Assembly: GCA_964014735.1 (NCBI GenBank)
Contig: CAXHBH010000028.1
Coordinates: forward strand, 1 to 18,247
Length of the DNA: 18,247 bases
Source: UBA7446 sp964014735
GTDB lineage: Bacteria; Bacteroidota; Bacteroidia; Flavobacteriales; Flavobacteriaceae
Direction: 5' to 3'
Part shown: in pieces, positions 7,604-15,533 of the stretch
Layout of the letters: each line of letters starts with the position of its first letter
How positions within the stretch are numbered: position 1 is the stretch's first letter
The notes under the pieces: generated by a model
What the model saw: the letters and a program-made list of their open reading frames with translations, nothing else
Told to the model about the DNA's origin: nothing
Database searches by the model: none
Made by a program: the position numbers and the translations under genes

Positions 7604-9001
7604 TTATTCTAAAAATTTTTCTCCTGAGTTAAAATCTTTTGTGATTACAGCTTTGTCATATTCATCTCCTAAAGCTGTATAAGCAATGTATGATAGTTTT
7701 TCATTTTCGATTGATATTACTTGAAAAAATTGAGTGTTTTCTGCCAAAATATCAACCTCATAACCATCTACTTTATAATTATTAATTTTTTGAACATCTG
7801 CTTTATATTGCTTTGGGCCACTTACAGAAGTAATGTATAAGCTTTTCATTTTTCCAGCTTTATCAAAATCTGTTGCCTTTATTGGCAGATGACCTCTCGC
7901 ATATAAATGATCATGACCATTTAAAACCAAATCAACTCCGTATTTATCAAATAATGGTTTCCAATATTTTCTTGCATATTCAAAATCGCGGTCCTTTGCT
8001 GGAGAAAAAACTGAATGATGAGATGTAACAATTTTCCATTTAGCATCACTATTTGCAAGTTTATTTTTAATGTATTCAGTTTGTTCATCTAGACTATCCG
8101 TAGAATTAAGCACAAGTATTAAAACATCTTGATAATCAACTGTATATACAGTTTCATGAAGTTTATCACTTAGATTTTCTTCAACGGGAAGTGTAAATTG
8201 CGGTCTCCATTGTATAGAAAGTTTTCGAGGGGTTGATTTTGAAGTTTTCTGAAACTCGTGATTGCCAACAACTGGTACAGCAGTCCATTGGCTATGAATA
8301 AATCCACCTGCTTTAAACCATTGTGCCCACTCATAGTCTTTGTGAGCGGTATCAACCAAATCACCAGCATGAATTACAAATGACGCGTTTGGTGCCGTTT
8401 GGTATGCCATCCTGATAACTCGTGACCAATGATTAAGTATATCGTTTTGAGCATCACCAAAATATACAAATTGAAAAGGGCTATATTCTTTCTTAGCTGT
8501 TTTAAATTGAATCCATTCTGACCAATTTTTCCCATCTCCTACTCTGTATGCATAAATTGAATTTGGTTTTAATCCGTCAAAAACAATACTATGATAATTC
8601 ACAATAAATGATTTATTTGATTTATAAATCCCCAAATCAAATTCCTCAGTTGAGGCGTTTAATGTTATTGAATTGTTCATAAAATCAGCATTTACAGAAG
8701 CAAGTGCTATTTGTGCAAATGATTTTTTAATGGTTGAATCAGTTCTCCATGTTACTGCTCTTTTGGATGATGGGTCACCATTAAAGGTTAAAATAATTCT
8801 GTCTGGATCTTTACTAGGAATCTCCCAGTGATGTAAATCAAAATGATGTTGCTTATGTTGTAATGTATCATTTTGCGTATCATCAAACTCAAAAAAATTT
8901 ATCAGGGAATTGCTCATACTCCCTAGTAGTTGAGATGAGGATGAATTAGGGAATATTGCTAGTGTGAAAAAAAAACAAATAAGTAGAGTTTGAGTTCTCA
9001 T
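7604..9001 (-). CDS. secreted purple acid phosphatase-like metallophosphoesterase
   Basis: A 465-residue exported metallophosphoesterase laid out like purple acid phosphatases. It has an N-terminal signal peptide (hydrophobic residues 6-17), then a fibronectin-III-like domain (about 65-170, with RAVTWRT and the YAYRVGDG turn), then the calcineurin-type catalytic domain. The metal-ligand blocks are all present: GDAQ (Asp183), GDLVD (Asp214) with Tyr223, GNHE (Asn247-His248), SHHS (His328/His329) and GHDHLYARG (His363, His365). Tyr223 sits where purple acid phosphatases have their iron-binding tyrosine. There is no lipobox and no T9SS C-terminal domain, so Sec export to the periplasm is likely. 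The gene is visibly more AT-rich than its neighbours (about 32% GC in sampled rows versus about 42%). The natural substrate cannot be told from sequence. Confidence 0.88.
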   Translation of the reverse strand: MRTQTLLICFFFTLAIFPNSSSSQLLGSMSNSLINFFEFDDTQNDTLQHKQHHFDLHHWEIPSKDPDRIILTFNGDPSSKRAVTWRTDSTIKKSFAQIALASVNADFMNNSITLNASTEEFDLGIYKSNKSFIVNYHSIVFDGLKPNSIYAYRVGDGKNWSEWIQFKTAKKEYSPFQFVYFGDAQNDILNHWSRVIRMAYQTAPNASFVIHAGDLVDTAHKDYEWAQWFKAGGFIHSQWTAVPVVGNHEFQKTSKSTPRKLSIQWRPQFTLPVEENLSDKLHETVYTVDYQDVLILVLNSTDSLDEQTEYIKNKLANSDAKWKIVTSHHSVFSPAKDRDFEYARKYWKPLFDKYGVDLVLNGHDHLYARGHLPIKATDFDKAGKMKSLYITSVSGPKQYKADVQKINNYKVDGYEVDILAENTQFFQVISIENEKLSYIAYTALGDEYDKAVITKDFNSGEKFLE

Positions 9002-9014
9002 AATATGATTTTTA

Positions 9015-9022
9015 CAAATATA
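9015..9022 (-). promoter_or_regulatory. -7 element before the phosphatase gene
   Basis: Minus-strand TATATTTG, a perfect TAnnTTTG, 13 bases before ATG 9001. The surrounding 75-base divergent gap is almost all A and T, so the match could arise by chance, and no -33 TTG is seen at the usual distance. Confidence 0.4.
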
Positions 9023-9067
9023 TTTTAATTAAATAAGCTCATTTTAAATTAATATTATTTTTTTAAT

Positions 9068-9075
9068 TTAGTTTG
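9068..9075 (+). promoter_or_regulatory. possible weak -7 element before mlaE
   Basis: TTAGTTTG differs from TAnnTTTG at one position, with TTA instead of TTG 16 bases upstream. It ends one base before GTG 9077. If it is used, the transcript would begin after that codon and translation would start at ATG 9083. Confidence 0.25.
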
Positions 9076-9076
9076 A

Positions 9077-9814
9077 GTGAAAATGCTGCATCATATCGGG
9101 GAATATATAATAATGCTTCAGTTGGTTTTTATCAAGCCAACCAAGGGTAAAGTAATGCGGAAACTTATCTTTAAAGATATACAAGATCTTATTATTGGAT
9201 CTTTAGGTATCGTTGCCTTTCTATCTTTTTTTGTTGGTGGTGTTGTATCTATACAAACGGCACTCAATATTGAAAATCCGCTTATTCCAAAAAATTTGGT
9301 GGGCTTTGCTACGAGGCAATCCATTATACTAGAGTTTGCACCAACCTTTATGAGCATTATACTAGCTGGGAAAGTAGGTTCTTTTATCACATCTAGTATA
9401 GGCACTATGCGTGTGACCGAACAAATCGATGCCTTAGAAGTAATGGGAATCAACTCAGTAAACTATTTGGTCTTTCCAAAGATAATTTCCATGCTTTTAC
9501 TACCTATTGTTATAAATTTTTCTATGTTTTTAGGCATTCTTGGTGGTTATGCCGCTACCATATACGGTGGGTTTTCAAGTAGTGCTGATTTTATAGAGGG
9601 TATACAACTAGACTTTAGGCCTTACCATGTGGTATATGCCTTTATAAAAACTTTAATATTTGCCATGATTTTAGCCACAATCCCTTCCTATCACGGGTAC
9701 TATATGAAGGGAGGTGCATTAGAAGTTGGTAAAGCGGCAACCATAGCCTTCGTGTGGACTTCAGTAGTTATTATCGTGCTCAATTATTTCATCACTCAAA
9801 TGTTACTTACTTGA
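9077..9814 (+). CDS. mlaE: MlaE-family lipid ABC transporter permease
   Basis: Inner-membrane permease of the MlaE/YrbE family (245 residues), which with an ATPase and an MCE (MlaD-like) protein moves phospholipids between inner and outer membrane. The family core is clear: an amphipathic N-terminus, then helices, and the conserved stretch LAGKVGSFITSSIGTMRVTEQIDALEVMGIN at about 95-125, whose GTMR..EQIDAL block is the hallmark of this family. The start is ambiguous. GTG 9077 gives MKMLHHIGEY, which aligns with what I recall of flavobacterial homologues; ATG 9083 is two codons later and fits better if the weak -7 box is real. The stop overlaps the mlaF start (TGATG). No mlaD is adjacent. Confidence 0.9.
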   Translation: MKMLHHIGEYIIMLQLVFIKPTKGKVMRKLIFKDIQDLIIGSLGIVAFLSFFVGGVVSIQTALNIENPLIPKNLVGFATRQSIILEFAPTFMSIILAGKVGSFITSSIGTMRVTEQIDALEVMGINSVNYLVFPKIISMLLLPIVINFSMFLGILGGYAATIYGGFSSSADFIEGIQLDFRPYHVVYAFIKTLIFAMILATIPSYHGYYMKGGALEVGKAATIAFVWTSVVIIVLNYFITQMLLT

Positions 9815-10569
9815 TGATAACTCTTAAGAACATCACGAAATCATTTGACGGCTCTCAAATATTAAAAGGAATTAGTATGACTTTTGAAGCTGGAAAAACC
9901 AATCTTATAATTGGGCAAAGTGGTTCTGGAAAAACAGTTTTGCTTAAATGTCTATTGGGTTTGTTTCAAACAGATAGTGGGCAAATGTACTTTAATGATC
10001 AGGTCTTTGGTAATATGCATGAAAAGGACAGAAGAACATTGCGAAGGGAGATGGGCATGGTTTTTCAAGGAAGTGCGCTGTTTGATTCAATGACAGTTTT
10101 AGAAAACGTAATGTTTCCTATGCAAATGCTAACCAAAAAAAGCGATGCTGAAATAAAAATTGCTGCCGAAGAAGTTATTGAACGTGTCAATCTTGAAAAT
10201 GCTAACAACAAACTTCCAGCGGAACTTTCTGGTGGTATGCAAAAACGCGTTGCCATTGCGCGTGCTATAGTTATGAAACCAAAATACCTTTTTTGTGACG
10301 AACCTAACTCTGGGCTAGATCCCAAAACAGCCATTGTTATTGATAATCTTATCAAAGAAATCACTAAAGAAAACAACATCACAACCGTTATCAATTCTCA
10401 CGATATGAATTCTGTTATGGAGATTGGAGATAGTATTTTGTTTTTACAAGACGGCAAGAAGGCATGGGAAGGCAGTAAAGAGCTAATATTCAAAACTGAT
10501 AACCAGGTAGTTAACGACTTTGTATATTCCTCAAATCTGATGAAGAAAATAAAACAAGCAATTGCCTAA
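9814..10569 (+). CDS. mlaF: MlaF-family lipid ABC transporter ATP-binding protein
   Basis: Cytoplasmic ATPase partner of the preceding permease, 251 residues. The Walker A GQSGSGKT is at 34-41, the Q-loop glutamine at 85, the ABC signature LSGGMQKR at 138-145, and Walker B YLFCDE with catalytic Glu163 leads into PNSGLDP. The H-loop is SHD with His196. Asn-Ser replaces the common Thr-Thr/Ser after the Walker B DEP; the rest is canonical. The first base of the ATG is the last base of the mlaE TGA, so coupled translation is expected. I chose this start because the longer upstream reading begins deep inside mlaE. The gene stops one base before the opposing DUF389 gene. Confidence 0.94.
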   Translation: MITLKNITKSFDGSQILKGISMTFEAGKTNLIIGQSGSGKTVLLKCLLGLFQTDSGQMYFNDQVFGNMHEKDRRTLRREMGMVFQGSALFDSMTVLENVMFPMQMLTKKSDAEIKIAAEEVIERVNLENANNKLPAELSGGMQKRVAIARAIVMKPKYLFCDEPNSGLDPKTAIVIDNLIKEITKENNITTVINSHDMNSVMEIGDSILFLQDGKKAWEGSKELIFKTDNQVVNDFVYSSNLMKKIKQAIA

Positions 10570-10570
10570 A

Positions 10571-11626
10571 TCACTCACCTACTTTAGGAAAAATTATCAT
10601 CTTTACGTCTTTGAGCTTGTCATAAGTTGATAATTTCTGCTCCAAAACACGTATTTTGGATGAATCAATTTGAATCAAACCCAAAGGATTTATAAGCAGT
10701 AGGCTTTCTGATTTCCTGTCGTATTTGACAGATGCAGTTGATACAAGATAATCCCCGTATGGCAAGTTAGATACGTGAGTTTCTAAATAAGTATTTACTT
10801 GTTTTCTAAATGCATTTTCACCCAGTACATTAATAAAAGTAATACTGGCAGGAATCATGACCAACAATGCAAAAAAGCTTACTAGACGAACAACTAACCG
10901 ACGTCTTTTGGAATCGGCATAATGAATCATGGGAAAGCGTAAGAGTTTTACTACTAAAAATGAGGCAAAAGCTATAAAAGTAGCATTAATGAAAAAGAGA
11001 TATAGTGCTCCGAGCGCATAACTAACATTACCTACAGCTATACCATAGCCAATGGTGCATAAAGGCGGCATTAGCGCCGTAGCAATAGCAACACCAAAAA
11101 TTACAGAAGCTATGGTTCCTTTCTTGGTACGTGCAATGGCTAATGCTACACCTCCAAAAAAAGCAATAAAAACATCCCCAATATTAGGCTGGGTTCGTGA
11201 TAAAAGCTCTGATGACTCTTGTTGAAGCGGAAAAAAAAGGAAGAATAACGTAGCTGTCACAGCACTTAGCATTACCATCACAACAAAGTTTTGTGTGGCT
11301 GACTTGATCATATCCAAATCGTTAATAGCCAATCCAACGCCAATCCCTAATACAGGCCCCATAAGTGGCGCAATAAGCATCGCTCCAATTACAACTGCAG
11401 TGGAATCTGTATTCAATCCGATGCAAGCAATGAATATAGAGCATATGAGCACCCAAGCAGTAGCCCCGCTGAAAGGAATGTCTTGTCGCACTGCTTTCAA
11501 TGTTGCCGCATAGTCTGTGCTCCTTGTAATGTCAAAAAGCTGCCGTAAATAGCCAATCTTTAGCGTCCAATTCTGCTTTTTTGGCTTATCAAGAGGTTTG
11601 TCAGAAAAATCAAATTTAGTCTCCAT
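10571..11626 (-). CDS. DUF389 family integral membrane protein
   Basis: A 351-residue polytopic membrane protein of the DUF389 family, function unknown. After a charged N-terminus (about 55 residues), the hydrophobic core carries the family's two glycine/proline blocks: GAMLIAPLMGPVLGIGVG at 81-98 and GVAIATALMPPLC at 178-190. Roughly six or seven membrane segments extend to residue 268. A hydrophilic C-terminal domain of about 80 residues follows and is predicted to lie outside the membrane core. The frame is open for 22 more codons upstream, but ATG 11626 overlaps the stop of the SprT-like gene (TAATG), which is the arrangement repeated in this cluster. It is the last gene of a run beginning at pdhA. 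Its role there is unclear. Confidence 0.9.
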   Translation of the reverse strand: METKFDFSDKPLDKPKKQNWTLKIGYLRQLFDITRSTDYAATLKAVRQDIPFSGATAWVLICSIFIACIGLNTDSTAVVIGAMLIAPLMGPVLGIGVGLAINDLDMIKSATQNFVVMVMLSAVTATLFFLFFPLQQESSELLSRTQPNIGDVFIAFFGGVALAIARTKKGTIASVIFGVAIATALMPPLCTIGYGIAVGNVSYALGALYLFFINATFIAFASFLVVKLLRFPMIHYADSKRRRLVVRLVSFFALLVMIPASITFINVLGENAFRKQVNTYLETHVSNLPYGDYLVSTASVKYDRKSESLLLINPLGLIQIDSSKIRVLEQKLSTYDKLKDVKMIIFPKVGE

Positions 11627-12219
11627 TACACTGGACTTACTTCTGTAAAAGGCGGGAACAGGTACTGCTTCTTTGTTTTGATGCACGTACAAACAAATTT
11701 CGTTCTGCGTTTGTTGTCTTTACTAAAAATACGTCCGTCTTGCGAATTAAAAAATGCTCCCTGCTCCAATTCAAAAATACATTTTTTATTGTTGGGCGGG
11801 TCAAATTTTCGCAATGCCATTATAAGATCTGCATCAGAAGCAAAGGTTGCCTTAGCATTTTGCATGTGTTTCTTAAGTGGTCTTAACAAAGTTTCTGGAA
11901 AAATATCAGCATCTAAAAAAGAGTCTACGATTTCTCTGAATGCTGATATCCACTCCTGTCCGTGAGGTTTCTTCCTAAAGATATATGAACTGAATACTTT
12001 ATAATGGGCCCATTCGTGCAAAAAGGTAAGTAAAAACCGATATGGGTTTTCCATGGTATTGATAGTAATAGTCATATTCCCTTTGGAGTGTACTCTAAAA
12101 TCTCCATGCTTGGTTTTTCGATTTTTTACAACATGAATTACAACTCTATGTCCTTCCACAAGCGCAGCGCATTTAGAGATGGCTTGCAATGGTAAGTATG
12201 AATAAAAGTCGGTATGCAT
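11626..12219 (-). CDS. SprT-like zinc metalloprotease-fold protein
   Basis: A 197-residue SprT-like protein. The zinc-metalloprotease motif HEWAH is at 68-72 (His68, Glu69, His72). The third ligand is probably His86 in KKPHGQEW, the standard SprT pattern. The eukaryotic relative Spartan (SPRTN) degrades DNA-protein crosslinks; the bacterial role is poorly known. The C-terminal part ends in FVCTC, which resembles the first Cys pair of the SprT zinc ribbon, but no second pair follows in the last 20 residues. The ribbon therefore looks degenerate. The gene shares a TAATG junction with the dehydrogenase upstream (12221-12217) and another with the DUF389 gene downstream, giving a tightly coupled trio. 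Confidence 0.85.
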   Translation of the reverse strand: MHTDFYSYLPLQAISKCAALVEGHRVVIHVVKNRKTKHGDFRVHSKGNMTITINTMENPYRFLLTFLHEWAHYKVFSSYIFRKKPHGQEWISAFREIVDSFLDADIFPETLLRPLKKHMQNAKATFASDADLIMALRKFDPPNNKKCIFELEQGAFFNSQDGRIFSKDNKRRTKFVCTCIKTKKQYLFPPFTEVSPV

Positions 12220-12905
12220 TAGGGAGTTGTATTCGATACAGGCAGTACTTTTCCATTGTAGAAAAGTCGTCCTTTAAGTGCAAAGTTGGCAATGTAATCA
12301 GCCATATTAGCAGCAGTCATTGGTACGTCAAGACCTGGGAAAGCCTCAGAAAGCATTTCTGTTTGTACTGCGCCAAGTGCGAGTGCATTAACAACAGGAC
12401 CTGTTTCTTTAAATTCTTCAGCCAATAACTCTGTGAGTATGGAAACAGCTCCTTTGCTGCTACTGTATGCGGCCAAACCTGGGAATTTTGATGTACCGCC
12501 TATTCCTCCCATACTACTAATGTTTACCACATGGCCATCTGGCTGTAGGTTTTTTAGTATAGCTCGTGTGATATTTGCAAGACCAAACACATTGACCTTA
12601 TACACCTCTTCAAAATCTGATTGTTTGGTTTCGGCAAAGGGCTTATTGACCAGCTTTCCAGCATTGTTAATTAACACATCAATATTTTCAGGCGCCTCAT
12701 TTTGTGACCATGATGCTACGGCATCTTCATCCGTTAAATCAAGCGAGGTAACTACGACATTAGGTAATTTAAGCCGTATTAAAGGCGAGGTATTTCGAGA
12801 AAGTGCCCAAACCTTGTGATGATGTTTAACCGAAAAAGATTTAACGAGTGCTAAACCAATACCTCGGCTTGCTCCAGTTATCACAATGTTTTTTGCAGTA
12901 TCCAA
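12219..12905 (-). CDS. short-chain dehydrogenase/reductase
   Basis: A 228-residue classical SDR. The nucleotide-binding loop GASRGIG is at 11-17, NNAG at 80-83, and the catalytic residues are Ser131 (NISS), Tyr147 and Lys151 (YSSSK). Asp56, in LDLTDE, is the usual adenine-pocket residue. Substrate and the NAD/NADP preference cannot be assigned with confidence; Arg14 of the loop and the segment SRN at 36-38 would suit NADP. There is no in-frame ATG or GTG before the nucleotide loop. The start must be the TTG at 12905, five bases after the pdhC stop, or a GTG at residue 8 that would cut into the first strand. Operon position behind pdhC is clear, but a role in pyruvate metabolism is not implied. 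Confidence 0.88.
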   Translation of the reverse strand: MDTAKNIVITGASRGIGLALVKSFSVKHHHKVWALSRNTSPLIRLKLPNVVVTSLDLTDEDAVASWSQNEAPENIDVLINNAGKLVNKPFAETKQSDFEEVYKVNVFGLANITRAILKNLQPDGHVVNISSMGGIGGTSKFPGLAAYSSSKGAVSILTELLAEEFKETGPVVNALALGAVQTEMLSEAFPGLDVPMTAANMADYIANFALKGRLFYNGKVLPVSNTTP

Positions 12906-12910
12906 AGCAA

Positions 12911-14509
12911 CTAAACAACCAATCGAATAGGGTTCTCGATATACTCTTTAAGAGTTTGTAAAAACTGGGCTCCGGTAGCCCCATCCACTGTTCTATGATC
13001 ACAGGCTAGCGTGAGCTTCATTGTATTGCCTACAACTATTTTATCTTCTTTTACTACGGGTTTTTGTACGATAGATCCTACAGAAAGTATCGCTGAATTT
13101 GGTTGGTTGATAATAGATGTAAATTCATTGATACCGAACATTCCTAGGTTGGATACTGTAAATGTACTGCCATTCATTTCTTGCGGTGTAAGCTTTTTGC
13201 TTCTTGCTCTACCAGCAAAGTCCCGCACTTGTGAACCAATTTGTGGAAGATTCATTTCGTTAGCAAATTTCAAAACAGGGACAACGAGCCCGTCTTCAAC
13301 TGCCACTGCAACACCCACATGCACATGGTGATTGAGAACCATTTTGTCGTCAAACCATTGTGAATTTACTTGAGGGTGTGCCTTTAGCGATAGTGCTGCT
13401 GCCTTAACTACAATATCATTAAATGATATTTTAGTATCTGGAATTGAATTGTATTGTTTTCTAAAGGCAATTGCTGCATCCATATCAAACTCCACGGACA
13501 AATAGTAGTGTGGTGCACTAAATTTAGATTCGCCAAGGCGTTTTGCAATGGTTTTACGCATTTGCGAGTTGGGAATTTCTTCTTGCTTTTCTTGTCCAGC
13601 AGGAACAAATACTGCCGCTTGTACTTGGGTAGCTGCTGTTTTAGTGGTTGGAGTAAATTGCTCTACATCGCGTTTTACAATTCTTCCAGATTCGCCTGTT
13701 CCAGCTACAAGATTAAGATCAATACCTTTTTCCTTGGCAATTTTTTTAGCTAATGGCGATGCCATTATTCTTCCTGTACTTGTGGTAACGGGAACGGGAG
13801 CTTTGACAGCTGCAGCAACATCATCATGTGTTTCAACTGGAATTTCAGTTTGCACAGGTGCTTGGTCAGCTGCTTTTGTTGCAGGTGCAGGTGCAGCAAG
13901 AATGGCTGCAACGTCTGTGCCTTCAGGGCCAATAATTGCCAACAAAGTATCTACTGCAGCGGTCTCACCAACTTGAATGCCGATATGCAATAATACACCT
14001 GAAAAAAACGATTCAAACTCCATGGTTGCCTTGTCCGTTTCAATTTCTGCAAGTATGTCCCCTTCCTCTACCGAATCACCTACTTGTTTGAGCCAAGAGG
14101 CTACGGATCCTTCTTCCATGGTGTCACTAAGGCGTGGCATATTTATAATTTCAACGCCTTCAGGAATGGCTGCAATTTCAGTCTCACTAGCTGTTGATAT
14201 TTCTACTAACTCCTGAGATTCTGTTTCTTTTTCAGATACATCTACATTTAGCAGCATTGAAATATCTTCACCCTCTTCACCAATGATAGCCAACAACACA
14301 TCAACAGGAGCTGTTTCACCAGCCTGAACGCCAATGTGTAATAATGTGCCATCGTGAAAAGATTCAAATTCCATGGTTGCCTTATCTGTTTCTATTTCGG
14401 CTAGAATATCACCTTCTTGAATTTTATCACCTACTTGTTTTAACCAAGAAGCTACTGTTCCTTCTTCCATGGTATCGCTTAGGCGCGGCATATTGATGAT
14501 TGTAGCCAT
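12911..14509 (-). CDS. pdhC: pyruvate dehydrogenase E2 (dihydrolipoamide acetyltransferase), two lipoyl domains
   Basis: The 532-residue E2 core of pyruvate dehydrogenase, which transfers the acetyl group from E1 to CoA. Domains in order: lipoyl 1 (about 3-85, with the lipoylated Lys43 in ETDKATME), an acidic linker, lipoyl 2 (about 120-204, Lys160), an Ala/Pro linker, the peripheral subunit-binding domain (about 247-285, with SPLAKKIAKEKGI), a second linker, and the catalytic domain (about 310-532). The active-site block is DHRTVDGA with His505 and Asp509. The frame is open upstream for 18 codons into pdhA, but ATG 14509 gives the standard MATIINMPRLSDTM start, one base after the pdhA stop. 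E1 beta and E3 are not in the window. Confidence 0.96.
   Translation of the reverse strand: MATIINMPRLSDTMEEGTVASWLKQVGDKIQEGDILAEIETDKATMEFESFHDGTLLHIGVQAGETAPVDVLLAIIGEEGEDISMLLNVDVSEKETESQELVEISTASETEIAAIPEGVEIINMPRLSDTMEEGSVASWLKQVGDSVEEGDILAEIETDKATMEFESFFSGVLLHIGIQVGETAAVDTLLAIIGPEGTDVAAILAAPAPATKAADQAPVQTEIPVETHDDVAAAVKAPVPVTTSTGRIMASPLAKKIAKEKGIDLNLVAGTGESGRIVKRDVEQFTPTTKTAATQVQAAVFVPAGQEKQEEIPNSQMRKTIAKRLGESKFSAPHYYLSVEFDMDAAIAFRKQYNSIPDTKISFNDIVVKAAALSLKAHPQVNSQWFDDKMVLNHHVHVGVAVAVEDGLVVPVLKFANEMNLPQIGSQVRDFAGRARSKKLTPQEMNGSTFTVSNLGMFGINEFTSIINQPNSAILSVGSIVQKPVVKEDKIVVGNTMKLTLACDHRTVDGATGAQFLQTLKEYIENPIRLVV
13898..14149 (-). repeat. lipoyl-domain repeat, second copy in pdhC
   Basis: Residues 121-204 of PdhC. 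Aligned without gaps to residues 4-87, they are identical at 67 of 84 positions by my count (about 80%), at an offset of 351 bases. The differences cluster at the end of the domain. Confidence 0.9.
14249..14500 (-). repeat. lipoyl-domain repeat, first copy in pdhC
   Basis: Residues 4-87 of PdhC, the first of two tandem lipoyl domains. The segment around the lipoylated lysine, from GDILAEIE through MEFESF, is the same in both copies. Confidence 0.9.
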
Positions 14510-14510
14510 A

Positions 14511-15509
14511 TTATAGTTTGTGTGAGATAAATGGGTAATTTTCCTGTTCGTAAACTGCATCATACATTACATTTTTCTCAGGGAGTGGCGAAGACTCAGC
14601 AAATGCTTCACACTCTTTTACTCGTGATTTTACGTTTGCAACTACTTCTTCCAGTTCTTCTTCCGTAGCGTACTTTTCTGCAATAATAATATCTTTAACT
14701 TGGGTAATGGGGTCAATCTTACGATATTCCTCGACCTCGTCTTTGGTTCGATAATGTTGTGCATCAGACATGGAGTGACCACGGTAACGATATGTTTTGG
14801 CTTCTAAAAATGTCGGTCCATCCCCTGTTCGCGCGCGCCTAATGGCCTCATCTATACCTTCAGCAACTGCAACAGGGTTCATTCCGTCAAGGGGGCCACA
14901 AGGCATTTCATAACCGAGTCCAAGTTTCCAAATATCCGTGTGGTTTGCCGTGCGTTCTACAGATGTTCCCATCGCGTATCCATTGTTTTCAACTATAAAT
15001 ACTACCGGTAACTTCCAAAGCATGGCCAAATTAAGTGTTTCATGAAGAGCGCCTTGTCGCACAGCACCATCACCCATAAAGCAAAGTGTCACGGCATCAC
15101 TGCCATGATATTTATCACCAAAAGCCATTCCTGCGCCAAGTGGTATTTGTCCTCCTACGATTCCATGACCACCGTGAAAGCGATGTTCTTTTGAGAAAAT
15201 ATGCATGGAGCCGCCCAATCCGTTTGAAGTTCCAGTGGCTTTTCCGAAAAGCTCAGCCATCACTCTTTTGGGGTCAACACCCATACCTATGGGTTGGACG
15301 TGATTTCGATATGCAGTAATCATGCGATCTTTAGTAAGATCCATCGCGTGAAGTGAGCCTGCTAAAATGGCTTCTTGTCCATTGTATAGGTGTAGAAACC
15401 CACGTACTTTTTGTTGAATATATACCGATGCAAGTTTATCTTCAAACTTGCGCCAAAACATCATGTTTTCATACCAATCAAGATAGGTATCATGTGTAAC
15501 TTCTTTCAT
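14511..15509 (-). CDS. pdhA: pyruvate dehydrogenase E1 component, alpha subunit
   Basis: The alpha subunit of the heterotetrameric, thiamine-diphosphate-dependent E1 that decarboxylates pyruvate; 332 residues. The thiamine-diphosphate/Mg motif runs from GDG at 146-148 to ENN at 174-176. GGSMH and GGHGIVGGQIPLGAG at 99-127 line the cofactor site. YRYRGHSMSDAQHYR near 240-254 is the phosphorylation-loop region of the family. The chosen start is ATG 15509 (MKEVTHDTY); the upstream TTG at 15536 lies inside the promoter. pdhC follows after one base. The beta subunit gene is not adjacent, a split arrangement I recall from flavobacteria. porV lies just upstream on the same strand. Confidence 0.96.
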   Translation of the reverse strand: MKEVTHDTYLDWYENMMFWRKFEDKLASVYIQQKVRGFLHLYNGQEAILAGSLHAMDLTKDRMITAYRNHVQPIGMGVDPKRVMAELFGKATGTSNGLGGSMHIFSKEHRFHGGHGIVGGQIPLGAGMAFGDKYHGSDAVTLCFMGDGAVRQGALHETLNLAMLWKLPVVFIVENNGYAMGTSVERTANHTDIWKLGLGYEMPCGPLDGMNPVAVAEGIDEAIRRARTGDGPTFLEAKTYRYRGHSMSDAQHYRTKDEVEEYRKIDPITQVKDIIIAEKYATEEELEEVVANVKSRVKECEAFAESSPLPEKNVMYDAVYEQENYPFISHKL

Positions 15510-15533
15510 AAGGCGCGTATATTTTACGAAAAG

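Noticed and set aside
10565..10588. Inverted repeat CCTAAA/TTTAGG between mlaF and the DUF389 gene as a terminator
   Set aside because: 6-base arms with a 12-base loop, A-run rather than T-run on the plus strand, and it lies largely in coding sequence.
11627..11692. 22-codon N-terminal extension of the DUF389 protein
   Set aside because: It would overlap the SprT-like gene by 67 bases; the TAATG overlap gives a start consistent with the other junctions.
13412..13430. Perfect 9-base inverted repeat with one central base inside pdhC
   Set aside because: It lies in the conserved ISFNDIVV coding segment, is AT-rich, and has no promoter context; most likely chance from codon use.
14510..14563. 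18-codon N-terminal extension of PdhC into pdhA
   Set aside because: Lipoyl E2 proteins start with the M-x-x-IINMP strand, which begins at ATG 14509.
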